Origin: an uncultured Clostridia bacterium | GTDB taxonomy: Bacteria > Bacillota > Clostridia > Oscillospirales > Ruminococcaceae | Direction of reading: 5' to 3' | Assembly: GCA_947627235.1 (NCBI GenBank) | Contig: CANQVG010000013.1 | Span: 1-54,301 of the forward strand | Length of the DNA: 54,301 nucleotides | In this document: in pieces, positions 1-10,697 of the stretch | Position numbering within the stretch: the first letter of the stretch is position 1 | Layout of the letters: each line of letters opens with the position of its first letter | The notes under the pieces: model-generated | What the model was told of the DNA's origin: nothing | What the model saw: the letters and a program-made list of their open reading frames with translations, nothing else | The model's database searches: none | Program-made: the position numbers and the translations under genes

Positions 1-86
1 CAGCCTGCGGGCTGCGCCGAGGGGCGCCGCCCCTCGACCCCGCGAGCCTTTTGAAAAAGGCTCGACCGAAAACTTTTTGTTTTATG
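1..86 (-). repeat. Intergenic repeat family E, copy 1 (cut by window edge)
   Basis: Read on the minus strand, this stretch matches the first ~85 bases of the copy at 34320-34500 with only a few differences. Its order of parts is an A/T-rich start, a GAGCCTTTT/AAAAGGCTC hairpin, a GAGGGGC/GCCCCTC hairpin and a CAGCC/GGCTG hairpin. The copy continues beyond the left edge. It lies downstream of the proS terminator and contains no gene I can support. Confidence 0.8.
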
Positions 87-247
87 CATTCAAACCGTAC
101 ACGTCCGAAAATCTCCGGCAAAACCCGCCCGCCGACGCTTTAGCGCCGTATCAAAAATCATTATTACGCCTATATGATAATTATATTCAATATAGCAGAA
201 AAAGCGCGTCAAGTCAATCAAACGCGCAAATGTTCGGCATTGATTAC

Positions 248-287
248 AAAAATAACCGACCTTGTGGGCGCAAGGTCGGTTATTTTG
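248..287 (-). terminator. Rho-independent terminator of proS
   Basis: A perfect stem AAATAACCGACCTTG / CAAGGTCGGTTATTT with a six-base loop has A-runs on the left and T-runs on the right, so it would act in either direction. It lies about 30 bases past the proS stop codon. The stretch between it and the repeat at 1-86 shows nothing else. Confidence 0.9.
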
Positions 288-315
288 TCGTTATAAATAT
301 GTCTGACGCTTATAA

Positions 316-1758
316 TCAGTATGCTTTTCCCCAGATTACCATACACTTAGCGGGCTTTCCGCAGCAGACGCACTTGTCGTCGATATGCTCCTGCTCAAAG
401 GGTATGCACCTCGAACCCGCGCCGGTCAGCTCCTTGACCTTGTCCTCGCAGGCTTCGTCGCCGCACCACATCGCCTTGACAAAGCCGTCGCCTTTTTCGG
501 CAAGAGCTTTGTTTATCTCGTCGGTCGAGCGGCAGGCGTAGGTTCTGCGTTCCTGATTTTCGAGAGCCTTCCGATACATTCCGTCGTGGACGGCTTTGAG
601 CCTTTCGTTGACCTTTTCTACGAGCTCCCCGAACGGTATGAACGTCTTGTTGCGGTTGTGGCGCTCCACTGCCACGCAGTGACCCTCCTCGATATCTCTC
701 GGACCGACCTCTATTCTGAGCGGAACGCCTTTCATCTCGTATTCGGAATATTTCCATCCCGGCGACTGCTCGCTGTCGTCGAGCTTTACTCTTATGCCGG
801 CTGCTTTAAGCTCGTTATAAAGCTCGTTTGCCTTTTCAAGCACGCCTTCCTTATGCTGCGCGACGGGGATTATCACGACCTGAATCGGCGCAACGGCGGG
901 CGGCAAAACCAAACCGTTGTCGTCGCCGTGGGTCATAATTATCGCTCCGATGAGTCGGGTGGTTACGCCCCATGAGGTCTGATGAGGGGTTCTGACGGTG
1001 TTGTTCTGGTCGGTATAGGTGATGCCGAACGCCTTTGCGAACCCGTCGCCGAAGTAGTGGGAGGTTCCAGCCTGAAGCGCCTTACCGTCGTGCATAAGAG
1101 CTTCTATCGCGTAGGTCGAAACCGCGCCGGCGAACTTGTCGCTTTCGGTCTTCTTGCCCTTGACTACAGGCATCGCGAGCGCCTGCTCGCAGAAGTCGGC
1201 GTATACGTTGAGCATACGCTCCGTCTCTTCTATTGCCTCCTCGGCGGTGGCGTGAATGGTGTGACCCTCCTGCCAGAGAAATTCGCGCGACCTGAGGAAC
1301 GGTCTTGTGGTCTTTTCCCACCTCACGACCGAAACCCACTGGTTGTAAAGCTTAGGCAGGTCGCGGTAACTGTGGACGATGTTGGCATAATGCTCGCAGA
1401 AAAGGGTCTCGGATGTTGGGCGGACGCAGAGGCGCTCCTCAAGCTTTTCGGAGCCGCCCTGAGTGACCCAAGCCACCTCGGGGGCAAAGCCTTTGACGTG
1501 ATCTTTTTCCTTGTTGAGCAGGCTTTCGGGGATAAACATAGGCATACATACGTTTTCGTGGCCGAGCTCTTTAAAGCGGGCGTCGAGTATCTTCTGCATA
1601 TTCTCCCAGATCGCGTAGCCGTACGGACGAATGACCATGCAGCCCTTCACCGAGGTGTATTCAATGAGGCCGGCTTTCTTTACGATGTCGGTGTACCACT
1701 GCGCAAAGTCCTCGTCCATCGAGGTTATTGATTCGACTAATTTCTCGTTTTTAGACAT
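316..1758 (-). CDS. proS: Prolyl-tRNA synthetase, short (archaeal/eukaryote-like) form
   Basis: ProRS attaches proline to tRNA-Pro in the cytoplasm. The 480-residue protein has the class II motif 2 region with RPTSET (residues 113-118) and [12 protein letters not shown] (156-167), then motif 3 with GVTTRLIGA, followed by an anticodon-binding domain. The C-terminal ~55 residues carry several cysteines (CGDEAC, CVCCGK), the zinc-binding-like end of ProS type 3. At 480 residues it lacks the INS editing insertion that makes the classical bacterial enzyme about 570 residues. The ATG is preceded by GGGAG at a good distance. It follows the small membrane protein gene by 22 bases and is probably cotranscribed with it. 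Confidence 0.97.
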   Translation of the reverse strand: MSKNEKLVESITSMDEDFAQWYTDIVKKAGLIEYTSVKGCMVIRPYGYAIWENMQKILDARFKELGHENVCMPMFIPESLLNKEKDHVKGFAPEVAWVTQGGSEKLEERLCVRPTSETLFCEHYANIVHSYRDLPKLYNQWVSVVRWEKTTRPFLRSREFLWQEGHTIHATAEEAIEETERMLNVYADFCEQALAMPVVKGKKTESDKFAGAVSTYAIEALMHDGKALQAGTSHYFGDGFAKAFGITYTDQNNTVRTPHQTSWGVTTRLIGAIIMTHGDDNGLVLPPAVAPIQVVIIPVAQHKEGVLEKANELYNELKAAGIRVKLDDSEQSPGWKYSEYEMKGVPLRIEVGPRDIEEGHCVAVERHNRNKTFIPFGELVEKVNERLKAVHDGMYRKALENQERRTYACRSTDEINKALAEKGDGFVKAMWCGDEACEDKVKELTGAGSRCIPFEQEHIDDKCVCCGKPAKCMVIWGKAY

Positions 1759-1780
1759 AATTCTATACTCCCAATAATAT

Positions 1781-2014
1781 TTATTTTAAATTCGACTCAG
1801 TGTTATCATCATCGCCGGTATTTTCGGCGGAATTTTCTTCATTTTCATCATCTTGCACCCTTTCGGGTCGAGGCTCCTCGGGGACGCCGCCGTTTTTGCG
1901 GCGTCTGTCGATAAACGCAGCAAGTCTGGGCGTGAGTATTATGATGACATACACGCCCGCGAAAAGTATCGCGAGCTTTAAAAAGAACTCTCCCCACATT
2001 CCGAGCCGTTCCAT
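1781..2014 (-). CDS. Small single-pass membrane protein, unknown function
   Basis: This is a 77-residue protein. Residues 9-27 form one hydrophobic helix ([18 protein letters not shown]), followed by a basic stretch (DRRRK) and a very acidic, Asn-rich tail. By the positive-inside rule the tail is probably cytoplasmic. The open frame runs further upstream into a GC-rich repeat, but the ATG at 2014 is preceded by GGGGAGG and begins the plausible protein. It lies 22 bases upstream of proS in the same direction. I do not recognise the family. The acidic tail suggests a protein- or RNA-contact role, which is only inference. Confidence 0.75.
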   Translation of the reverse strand: MERLGMWGEFFLKLAILFAGVYVIIILTPRLAAFIDRRRKNGGVPEEPRPERVQDDENEENSAENTGDDDNTESNLK

Positions 2015-2075
2015 CTTTTGTCCTCCCCTATGGATTGTTATCTGTGTGCGGGTGTCCGCAGTTTGCGCGGCAGGC

Positions 2076-2168
2076 GGGGCGAAGCCCGGCGCGGCTAAAG
2101 CCGCGCCCGCCGGAGCCGCAGGCTCCGGCGCACGAAAACCGCGGAGCGGTTTTCGGGGGCTTCGCCCC
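2076..2168. repeat. Palindrome-mosaic element, family GGCGAAGCC, copy A
   Basis: The element is bounded by GGGGCGAAGCCC (2076-2087) and GGGGCTTCGCCCC (2156-2168), which are inverted repeats of each other. Between them are three perfect hairpins: GCGCGGCT/AGCCGCGC, GCCGGAGCC-GCA-GGCTCCGGC and AAAACCGC-GGA-GCGGTTTT. It lies between the MATE gene and the small membrane protein gene. A promoter over the MATE stop codon would place it inside the 5' leader of the proS transcript. Frames open through it only because it is GC-rich. Confidence 0.85.
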
Positions 2169-2200
2169 ACCGCACGCGCACTGCCTGCGTGTCAAACACC

Positions 2201-2229
2201 AATATATCACACTTTGGTTTGATTTGCAA
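2201..2229 (-). promoter_or_regulatory. SigA-type promoter for small membrane protein-proS
   Basis: On the minus strand, TTGCAA (2224-2229) and TATATT (2201-2206) are 17 bases apart. It overlaps the 3' end of the MATE gene. Transcription would start near 2194 and run through palindrome element A before reaching the small gene and proS. Confidence 0.55.
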
Positions 2230-3703
2230 CACTTTCCTGTTCGGAATACTCTTTTTTCATCGCGCCGAGTACCTGCAAGCCTATAGGAAGCGCAATCGCA
2301 AAGGCGAGCGCGTCCGCGACAAGCTGCGCAAGCTCAAGTCCGAGCAGCGGTTCAAAGCCAAGCGCTCTCATAAGGAGCGGCAGACCGAGTACCACGGGTA
2401 TAAACGTCAGTCCCTGCCTTGTCATCGCGACGAGGGTAGCTCTTCCGGTCATTCCTATGTTCTGGAGCATCATATTTGATAGCGTTACCCAAGACATGAG
2501 CGGAAAGATTGAAAGCTGCGCCCTCAGAGTGAACGCCGCTATTGACTGCGCAAGCTCGCTCGAACCGGCAAGAGCAGCCGTTATGGGTTTTGCGAAGACG
2601 ATTCCCGCAGCGGAAAGCACGAGCAACACGATAAAGCTTATCCTGAAGCAGAAATAATATGCTTTTCTCACGCGGTCATAGCGCTTTGCGCCGTAATTGA
2701 AGCCGCAGACGGGCTGGAATCCCTGCCCGAAGCCTATCAGCGCCGAGGCAGCGAAGTTCATAAGCTTTGAGACGCCCGTCATAGCCGCCTGCACAGCGTC
2801 GATAATCTCACCGTCGGAGATGTAAATTCCGACAGCGTGGTTGAGGGTGGTGGTCGCTATGCTCGAAAGCCCCTGTCGAACCAGAGAGGGAAGTCCGCCC
2901 TGAACGATGCCTTTAAAATAGTAGGGCTTAAAGGAAAAGTTTTTCAGATTTATTTTTATATTATCACTGAAGCGGATACCTACCGATAGCACCGCGAAGC
3001 TTACAATCTGACTCAAAGCCGTAGCGAGCGCCGCTCCCCCTACGCCCATTCCGATTCCGAACGGAACAGTAACCGCCCCGCCGAAGAGAGCGTCGCCTTT
3101 TTTAAAGATGAACACGGGATCCAAAATAAGATTGAGAATTGCGCCTGATGTGAGTCCGAGCATAGCAAAGAAGGCGTTGCCCTGCATTCTGAGCTGGTTG
3201 TTCATAACTATCGCGCCGGTCATAAAGGGCGCCGCGAGGAGAATCCAGCCCATATAATCGGAGGTCGCCGAGGCTGCCGCTTCGGTCTTAGCGCCGAGGA
3301 GCGTGACAAGCGGATTTTTGAATATCAGTCCGAATACGCATATTGCGAGACCGAACATCACTGCGTAGCCGAATCCCGTTGCCGCCATTTTTTCCGCGTC
3401 GGCGTAATCGCGTCTGCCGAATGCCCGGGAAATGTAGTTTCCAGAGCCGTGGCCGCAGAAGAACCCGAAGGACTGTATTATCGCCATCAGCGGGAAGACT
3501 ATTCCCACGGCGGCTATCATAGAGTCGCTCTCAAGCTGCCGGACAAAAAAGGTATCGGCAAGGTTATAAAACGAGGTGACGAGCATACTTATAACCGTGG
3601 GAACGGCGAGTACCGCCACGAGCTTTTCCACCGGTTCGGTGGTCATTTTCACGTATTTTGCGTCCGATGCCGCTTTCTGCGCGGCGAGCTTTTCATCGTT
3701 CAT
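2207..3703 (-). CDS. MATE family multidrug/metabolite exporter
   Basis: The 498-residue polytopic inner-membrane protein is of the multidrug and toxic compound extrusion family. Such proteins export cationic compounds or metabolites using a Na+ or H+ gradient. It shows twelve hydrophobic segments in two halves. The N-terminal signature reads PTVISMLVTSFYNLADTFFV, and the second half has the related GGLPSLVRQG...A and GFQPVCGFNYGA segments. The open frame extends into repeat B, but the ATG at 3703 follows AGGAG and gives the usual N-terminus. It is flanked on both sides by palindrome-mosaic elements (A and B). The substrate cannot be told from sequence. Confidence 0.93.
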   Translation of the reverse strand: MNDEKLAAQKAASDAKYVKMTTEPVEKLVAVLAVPTVISMLVTSFYNLADTFFVRQLESDSMIAAVGIVFPLMAIIQSFGFFCGHGSGNYISRAFGRRDYADAEKMAATGFGYAVMFGLAICVFGLIFKNPLVTLLGAKTEAAASATSDYMGWILLAAPFMTGAIVMNNQLRMQGNAFFAMLGLTSGAILNLILDPVFIFKKGDALFGGAVTVPFGIGMGVGGAALATALSQIVSFAVLSVGIRFSDNIKINLKNFSFKPYYFKGIVQGGLPSLVRQGLSSIATTTLNHAVGIYISDGEIIDAVQAAMTGVSKLMNFAASALIGFGQGFQPVCGFNYGAKRYDRVRKAYYFCFRISFIVLLVLSAAGIVFAKPITAALAGSSELAQSIAAFTLRAQLSIFPLMSWVTLSNMMLQNIGMTGRATLVAMTRQGLTFIPVVLGLPLLMRALGFEPLLGLELAQLVADALAFAIALPIGLQVLGAMKKEYSEQESVANQTKV

Positions 3704-3741
3704 TTTATCTCCTGTCTTATAGTCAAGATTGCGCGCTGTGA

Positions 3742-3833
3742 GGGGCGAAGCCCCAAAACCGCGAAGCGGTTTTGCCGCGCCGCCCTGCGGGCGGCGCGTG
3801 CGCGCGGGCGCAGCCCGCGCGGGGCTTCGCCCC
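3742..3833. repeat. Palindrome-mosaic element, family GGCGAAGCC, copy B
   Basis: Ends are GGGGCGAAGCCCC (3742-3754) and GGGGCTTCGCCCC (3821-3833). Inside are AAAACC-GCGAAGC-GGTTTT, GCGCCGCCC-TGC-GGGCGGCGC and GCGCGGGC-GCA-GCCCGCGC, all perfect stems. It sits between the spermidine-synthase-like gene and the MATE gene, all on the minus strand. No promoter is clear here. Confidence 0.85.
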
Positions 3834-3870
3834 AGCACCGAGGCACATCGCTTTATTTTTGCGCCTGCTG

Positions 3871-5472
3871 TTACGTCAGACTGTTAATAAGCCCGCGGAA
3901 TCCTCCCTGACGGAACACCGCCCTGTAGTATTCCGCCTCGTCGAATATCAGCGAATCAATGGCTTTCATTCCGAGAAGCTCTACGGGCGCGCGGTCGTCG
4001 GTCATTATCCTGTCGCCCGCAGGGTATTTTATAAGGTTCTCCGAAATACTTTCCATAAGCGCGGCAAGCTTTGGGTTTTTCTCAAGTGAGGTGTTCTCCG
4101 ACATAGTTTCGAGAAGGTCGGGACTGTCGGAGGCAAAAAGCTCAACGTTCGACGTCCTTGCGACGTTTACCGTGTAAACTTCCCCGAAGACCGCCGACAC
4201 CGTGTCGCTGAGATAGGCGTTTATGCCGTCCTCGCCGCCCGCGCGCATATTCATATTCATCACCATAACCCCGCCTTCGCGCAGGTGCTGCTTTACAAGC
4301 GTGAAGAACTCTACCGTCGACATCTGAAACGGAATCGTTATGTCCTGATAGGCGTCGACCATAATTATGTCGTACTTTTCACTGTCGGCGTTGAGATACG
4401 CTCTGCCGTCATAAAGCTCTACGTTTACCGATTCCGGCAGCTCGAAATACTTTCGGGAAAGTTCGATTATCTTTTCGTCTATCTCAACTCCCTTGAAGTT
4501 CAGGTTGTCAAAATATCTCGAACACTGCGTTGCATAGGTGCCGGTTCCCATTCCGAGAATCAGGACGTCGAGGCTGTCCTTTTGGTAGACCCCTGCCATA
4601 TACGGCGCCGTCATCGCGTAATCGTAATACATACCCGTCAGCCCGCCCGACTTTTCAAGCATCGACTGAACGCCGAACAGCACGTTGGTCGACAGAATGA
4701 CCTCGTTGTCGTCTTCGGTGACCTGTAAGTAATTGTAGATTGATTCTCCCTCGTATTCGATGTCGGGCTGCCAGAAGGCGAAGCTGCCGACCGCGCCGAA
4801 AACGCAGCAGAGAACGGTTATCAGCGCGGCTATGGCGATGTGCGCGAGCCTGCGTCTCTCGGATATGAAGTAAACCGCCGCGAGTAAAAGAAGTATCCCC
4901 GCGAATATGAGAAACGTCGCCGAGGTGCCTACGGACGGAATCGTCACAAACGTCGGGACAAAGGTTCCGATGATGCTTCCTATCGTGTTGGAGGCGTTGA
5001 GTATGCCTACGGTGCGGCCGCTGCTGTCGAGGCTGTCTACGGTGTATTTGACAAGCGACGGGGTGACGGTTCCGAGCAGGAACAGCGGAAAGACGAAGAT
5101 TATCATACAGGCGGCGAACGCTGCCCAGATTAGCAGGTTTGAGTTGACCGCGAAAATCATCACGCCTGAGATGCCTACGATTATGTATTTTCCGAGTACG
5201 GGTATCGCCGCAAGCCATACCGCCGCAAAGGTTATTCTGAGATAGAGCCTGTCCGGGTCAGGGTTTTTGTCAGCCGAGCGTCCGCCCCAGAGGTTTCCGA
5301 GAGCCATAGCTATCATTATAGTACCGATGATTATCGTCCAGACAATCTGCGACGAGCTGAAATACGGCGCCAGAAGTCTTGACGCGCCGAGCTCCGCCGC
5401 CATAACCGACATTCCGGCGAAAAACTCCGTCATATAGAGGTAGATTTTATTTTTGAGAATTTTGCCTTTCAT
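3871..5472 (-). CDS. Membrane-fused spermidine-synthase-like protein
   Basis: The 533-residue protein has two parts. Residues ~10-225 form about seven membrane helices resembling the transporter-like half of 'fused MFS/spermidine synthase' proteins. Residues ~255-533 form a soluble Rossmann methyltransferase-fold domain of the aminopropyltransferase family, with LILGMGTGTYATQ (nucleotide loop), GVEID and IIMVDAYQD. The active-site acid of the family is seen in VDAYQD. The frame opens with TTG at 5499, but the ATG at 5472 has AGGAG six to seven bases upstream. It has its own promoter. True polyamine synthesis is uncertain, because many fused members have unknown substrates and no speD or speE partner is visible here. 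Confidence 0.85.
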   Translation of the reverse strand: MKGKILKNKIYLYMTEFFAGMSVMAAELGASRLLAPYFSSSQIVWTIIIGTIMIAMALGNLWGGRSADKNPDPDRLYLRITFAAVWLAAIPVLGKYIIVGISGVMIFAVNSNLLIWAAFAACMIIFVFPLFLLGTVTPSLVKYTVDSLDSSGRTVGILNASNTIGSIIGTFVPTFVTIPSVGTSATFLIFAGILLLLAAVYFISERRRLAHIAIAALITVLCCVFGAVGSFAFWQPDIEYEGESIYNYLQVTEDDNEVILSTNVLFGVQSMLEKSGGLTGMYYDYAMTAPYMAGVYQKDSLDVLILGMGTGTYATQCSRYFDNLNFKGVEIDEKIIELSRKYFELPESVNVELYDGRAYLNADSEKYDIIMVDAYQDITIPFQMSTVEFFTLVKQHLREGGVMVMNMNMRAGGEDGINAYLSDTVSAVFGEVYTVNVARTSNVELFASDSPDLLETMSENTSLEKNPKLAALMESISENLIKYPAGDRIMTDDRAPVELLGMKAIDSLIFDEAEYYRAVFRQGGFRGLINSLT

Positions 5473-5512
5473 TACGCGGCTCCTTTCCGAAAAATTCAAA
5501 ATACACCGGATA

Positions 5513-5541
5513 ATTATACATCATCGCGGCGAATAAATCAA
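5513..5541 (-). promoter_or_regulatory. SigA-type promoter for the spermidine-synthase-like gene
   Basis: On the minus strand, TTGATT (5536-5541), a 17-base spacer and TATAAT (5513-5518). The start codon is about 40 bases downstream. Confidence 0.7.
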
Positions 5542-5597
5542 GAGTGAAAAGACGAAGTTATGTCCGAAGCTTCAGAGCTGCAATTATTGTGTATTGA

Positions 5598-8744
<3,147 letters not shown>

Positions 8745-8764
8745 TGTTTTTTCCGCGTCGGCAT

Positions 8765-8793
8765 CGGGGAGACTCTTGCCTTGGGTCTCCCCG
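8765..8793 (+). terminator. Hairpin after lacZ, possible terminator
   Basis: The perfect stem CGGGGAGAC / GTCTCCCCG has an 11-base loop and lies 20 bases past the lacZ stop. It has no clear T-run, so termination is only possible. Confidence 0.4.
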
Positions 8794-8829
8794 CCCGGCA
8801 TATAAGCCGTCAACCCGACTAAACAAATG

Positions 8830-8857
8830 TTGACAATTTCGCGATGCGTGCTATAAT
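8830..8857 (+). promoter_or_regulatory. SigA-type promoter of the ATP synthase operon
   Basis: TTGACA (8830-8835), a 16-base spacer and TATAAT (8852-8857), a near-consensus pair. Transcription would begin near 8864. The ATG at 8869 would then be almost leaderless, which supports the start at 8965 for atpB and a leader of about 100 bases. Confidence 0.85.
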
Positions 8858-8964
8858 AGAGAAATCAAATGGACAGGAAGCGAGCTTTGGCACGGCGTGC
8901 CGCGATGCAACGACGTATCGCGCCGATGTTAAGAGCCGTTTTTTGTATAATAGGCGGTGATATT

Positions 8965-9792
8965 TTGAGTAAAAAGCAAAAAATAGTGAGCGCCGTTATT
9001 TTTTCAGTCGTTATCATAGCTTTGCTTATAGGGGCTCTTCTTGCGCCGTCGCAGCAAAAGGAGCCGATAAAAGAAGCTATGCGGGAGGCGGTGCTTCACG
9101 AGCACATAAAGGTCAGCCTGTTCGGACTTATCGACGTGAACCCGGCGGTAATATCCGCTTTTGCGGTTACTGCGGTTATAATTGTCTTCTGCCTTATCGT
9201 GAGGATTTTCGTGATACCGAGATTCACCGAAATTCCGGGAAAATTCCAGCTTGTTTTGGAGCAGGCTGTAAAGTATTTTTCAAACCTTGCGAAAACCAAC
9301 AGTCCTCATCGCAATAATCTTTTGGGCGCATATGTTTTTGCGGCGGGCGTGTATGTCTTTATAAGTACGCTTTGGGAGCTTTTGGGCTTTCAGGCGGTTT
9401 CCACCGACGGCCGCTCGGTGACTCTCGCCGCTCCGCTTGCCGATATCAACGGCGCGATAGCTATGGGCTTTATGTCCTATATGTTCATATTGATAAGCGG
9501 TATAATCTGCGGCAAGGCTCACGGCGCTATAAACGCCCTTAAAGACTTCTCTCTCCCGATATCTATGAGCTTTAGGCTTTTCGGAGCGCTTCTCAGCGGA
9601 GCGCTTGTCACCGACCTTGTATATCACTACTTTGCGCTGAGCTTTGTTCTGCCCGTATTTATCGGAGTGATGTTCACACTGCTTCACGCAATAATCCAGA
9701 CCTACGTTTTAACGATGCTCGTGAGCGTATTTTACGGCGAGAGCACCGAACCGCACGAAAAAAAGAAAAGAAAAAAAGCTTCGGCTTCTTGA
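8965..9792 (+). CDS. atpB: ATP synthase Fo subunit a
   Basis: Subunit a forms the two ion half-channels next to the c-ring in the membrane. The 275-residue form has about six hydrophobic segments. The essential arginine is seen in SFRLFGALLSGALV, the counterpart of E. coli RLFGNMYAG. The frame is open from an ATG at 8869, but that would lie five bases after the predicted transcript start with no ribosome binding site and adds a basic, non-conserved stretch. The TTG at 8965 is preceded by AGGCGGTGA and starts MSKKQKIV. It is the first gene of the operon. No atpI is visible. The C-terminus is a run of Lys/Glu. Confidence 0.93.
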   Translation: MSKKQKIVSAVIFSVVIIALLIGALLAPSQQKEPIKEAMREAVLHEHIKVSLFGLIDVNPAVISAFAVTAVIIVFCLIVRIFVIPRFTEIPGKFQLVLEQAVKYFSNLAKTNSPHRNNLLGAYVFAAGVYVFISTLWELLGFQAVSTDGRSVTLAAPLADINGAIAMGFMSYMFILISGIICGKAHGAINALKDFSLPISMSFRLFGALLSGALVTDLVYHYFALSFVLPVFIGVMFTLLHAIIQTYVLTMLVSVFYGESTEPHEKKKRKKASAS

Positions 9793-9824
9793 TAAAATCA
9801 TCGACCTGAAAGGATTTGATTACT

Positions 9825-10187
9825 GTGAAAATGCTGAAAATTATTCTTATATCCGTTACGGTGCTTCTTATGGCGGCGCTTATGACTACGGCGGTATTTG
9901 CCGAGTCCGAAGCCCCTGCGCCGGCAGAAGCGTCAGCGGTATCCGCCGACGGAGAGAACACCGTCCGCGACTATAAGGCGATTTCCGCCGCCGTTATAAT
10001 CGGCATAGTCGCGGCTTCGGGAGCCATAGCTATGGCTCTTACGATTATGAAGACCATTGATGGAATCGCGCGTCAGCCCGAGGCTTCGGGAAACATACGC
10101 GGAGCTATGATGCTCGGACTTGTGTTTATAGAGACCGCCATAATCTACGCGCTTATCGTCGCCATACTTGTGGTGTTCGTCCTGTAA
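9825..10187 (+). CDS. atpE: ATP synthase Fo subunit c with N-terminal extension and Ala/Ser helix motif
   Basis: This is the rotor-ring subunit. It is 120 residues, against the usual 70-90. Residues 1-26 look like a signal peptide or extra helix (MLKIILISVTVLLMAALMTTAVFA), then an Ala/Pro/Glu-rich linker, then the classic hairpin at ~50-120. The loop ARQPEA is at 82-87. The ion-carrying Glu is E103 in FIETAIIY, with Thr104 and Tyr108 at the Na+-ligand spacing. The helix-1 positions that are usually GxGxGxG read A63, S65, A67, A69, A71, and the usual Na+-ligand Gln position is Met70. Ion specificity is therefore unclear. The start is GTG, with AGG 11 bases upstream. Confidence 0.92.
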   Translation: MKMLKIILISVTVLLMAALMTTAVFAESEAPAPAEASAVSADGENTVRDYKAISAAVIIGIVAASGAIAMALTIMKTIDGIARQPEASGNIRGAMMLGLVFIETAIIYALIVAILVVFVL

Positions 10188-10205
10188 CCGAAAAAGGAGT
10201 GCCGA

Positions 10206-10697
10206 ATGAATCTTCCACTGAATATTGATTTACAGCAGATTCTGCTGCATATGTTCAACTTCGCGATACTTTTCGCGGCGCTCTACTTTTTGCTGTACAA
10301 GCCCGTGAAGAAGTATATCGACGCCCGCGAGGACGAGTATAAAAAGGCGTCGGACGAGGCAAAAGCAAAGCTCAGGGAAGCCGAGGAAGCCAAGGAAAAA
10401 CTCGGCGGCGAGCTTTCGGAGATGAGAGAGGAAGCAAGGCGCGAATGTTCCGAAATGGCGCAAAACGCCCAGAAGCAGTATCAGAAGAGGATATCCGAAG
10501 CCGAGGAGCAGGCCGAAAAGATAATTTCCGACGCCGAGGAGCAGGCGCAGGCAATAAAGCGCAAGGCTCTGAAAGACAGCGGAAAGGATATCGCCGAGCT
10601 TGTTAAGGAATCGGTCGGAAAAGCCGTTATCGGCAGCGCCGACGAGGCTTTTGAAGCTTTCCTGTCGTCGGTCGAAAAGGGCGGAGAAGATGAGTGA
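10206..10697 (+). CDS. atpF: ATP synthase Fo subunit b
   Basis: Subunit b is the peripheral stalk that holds F1 still. The 163-residue protein has one N-terminal membrane helix (residues ~11-28), the YKPVKKYIDARED segment typical after the helix, and a long charged coiled coil rich in Glu, Ala and Lys to the end. The length is normal. AAGGAG precedes the ATG. Its stop codon overlaps the start of the next gene, so translation is probably coupled. The partner that normally caps b, a free delta subunit, is missing from the operon (see the next gene). Confidence 0.95.
   Translation: MNLPLNIDLQQILLHMFNFAILFAALYFLLYKPVKKYIDAREDEYKKASDEAKAKLREAEEAKEKLGGELSEMREEARRECSEMAQNAQKQYQKRISEAEEQAEKIISDAEEQAQAIKRKALKDSGKDIAELVKESVGKAVIGSADEAFEAFLSSVEKGGEDE

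Noticed and set aside
2015-2170. N-terminal extension of the small membrane protein into the GC-rich repeat
   Set aside because: The added residues are translated from palindrome element A. The internal ATG has a strong ribosome site.
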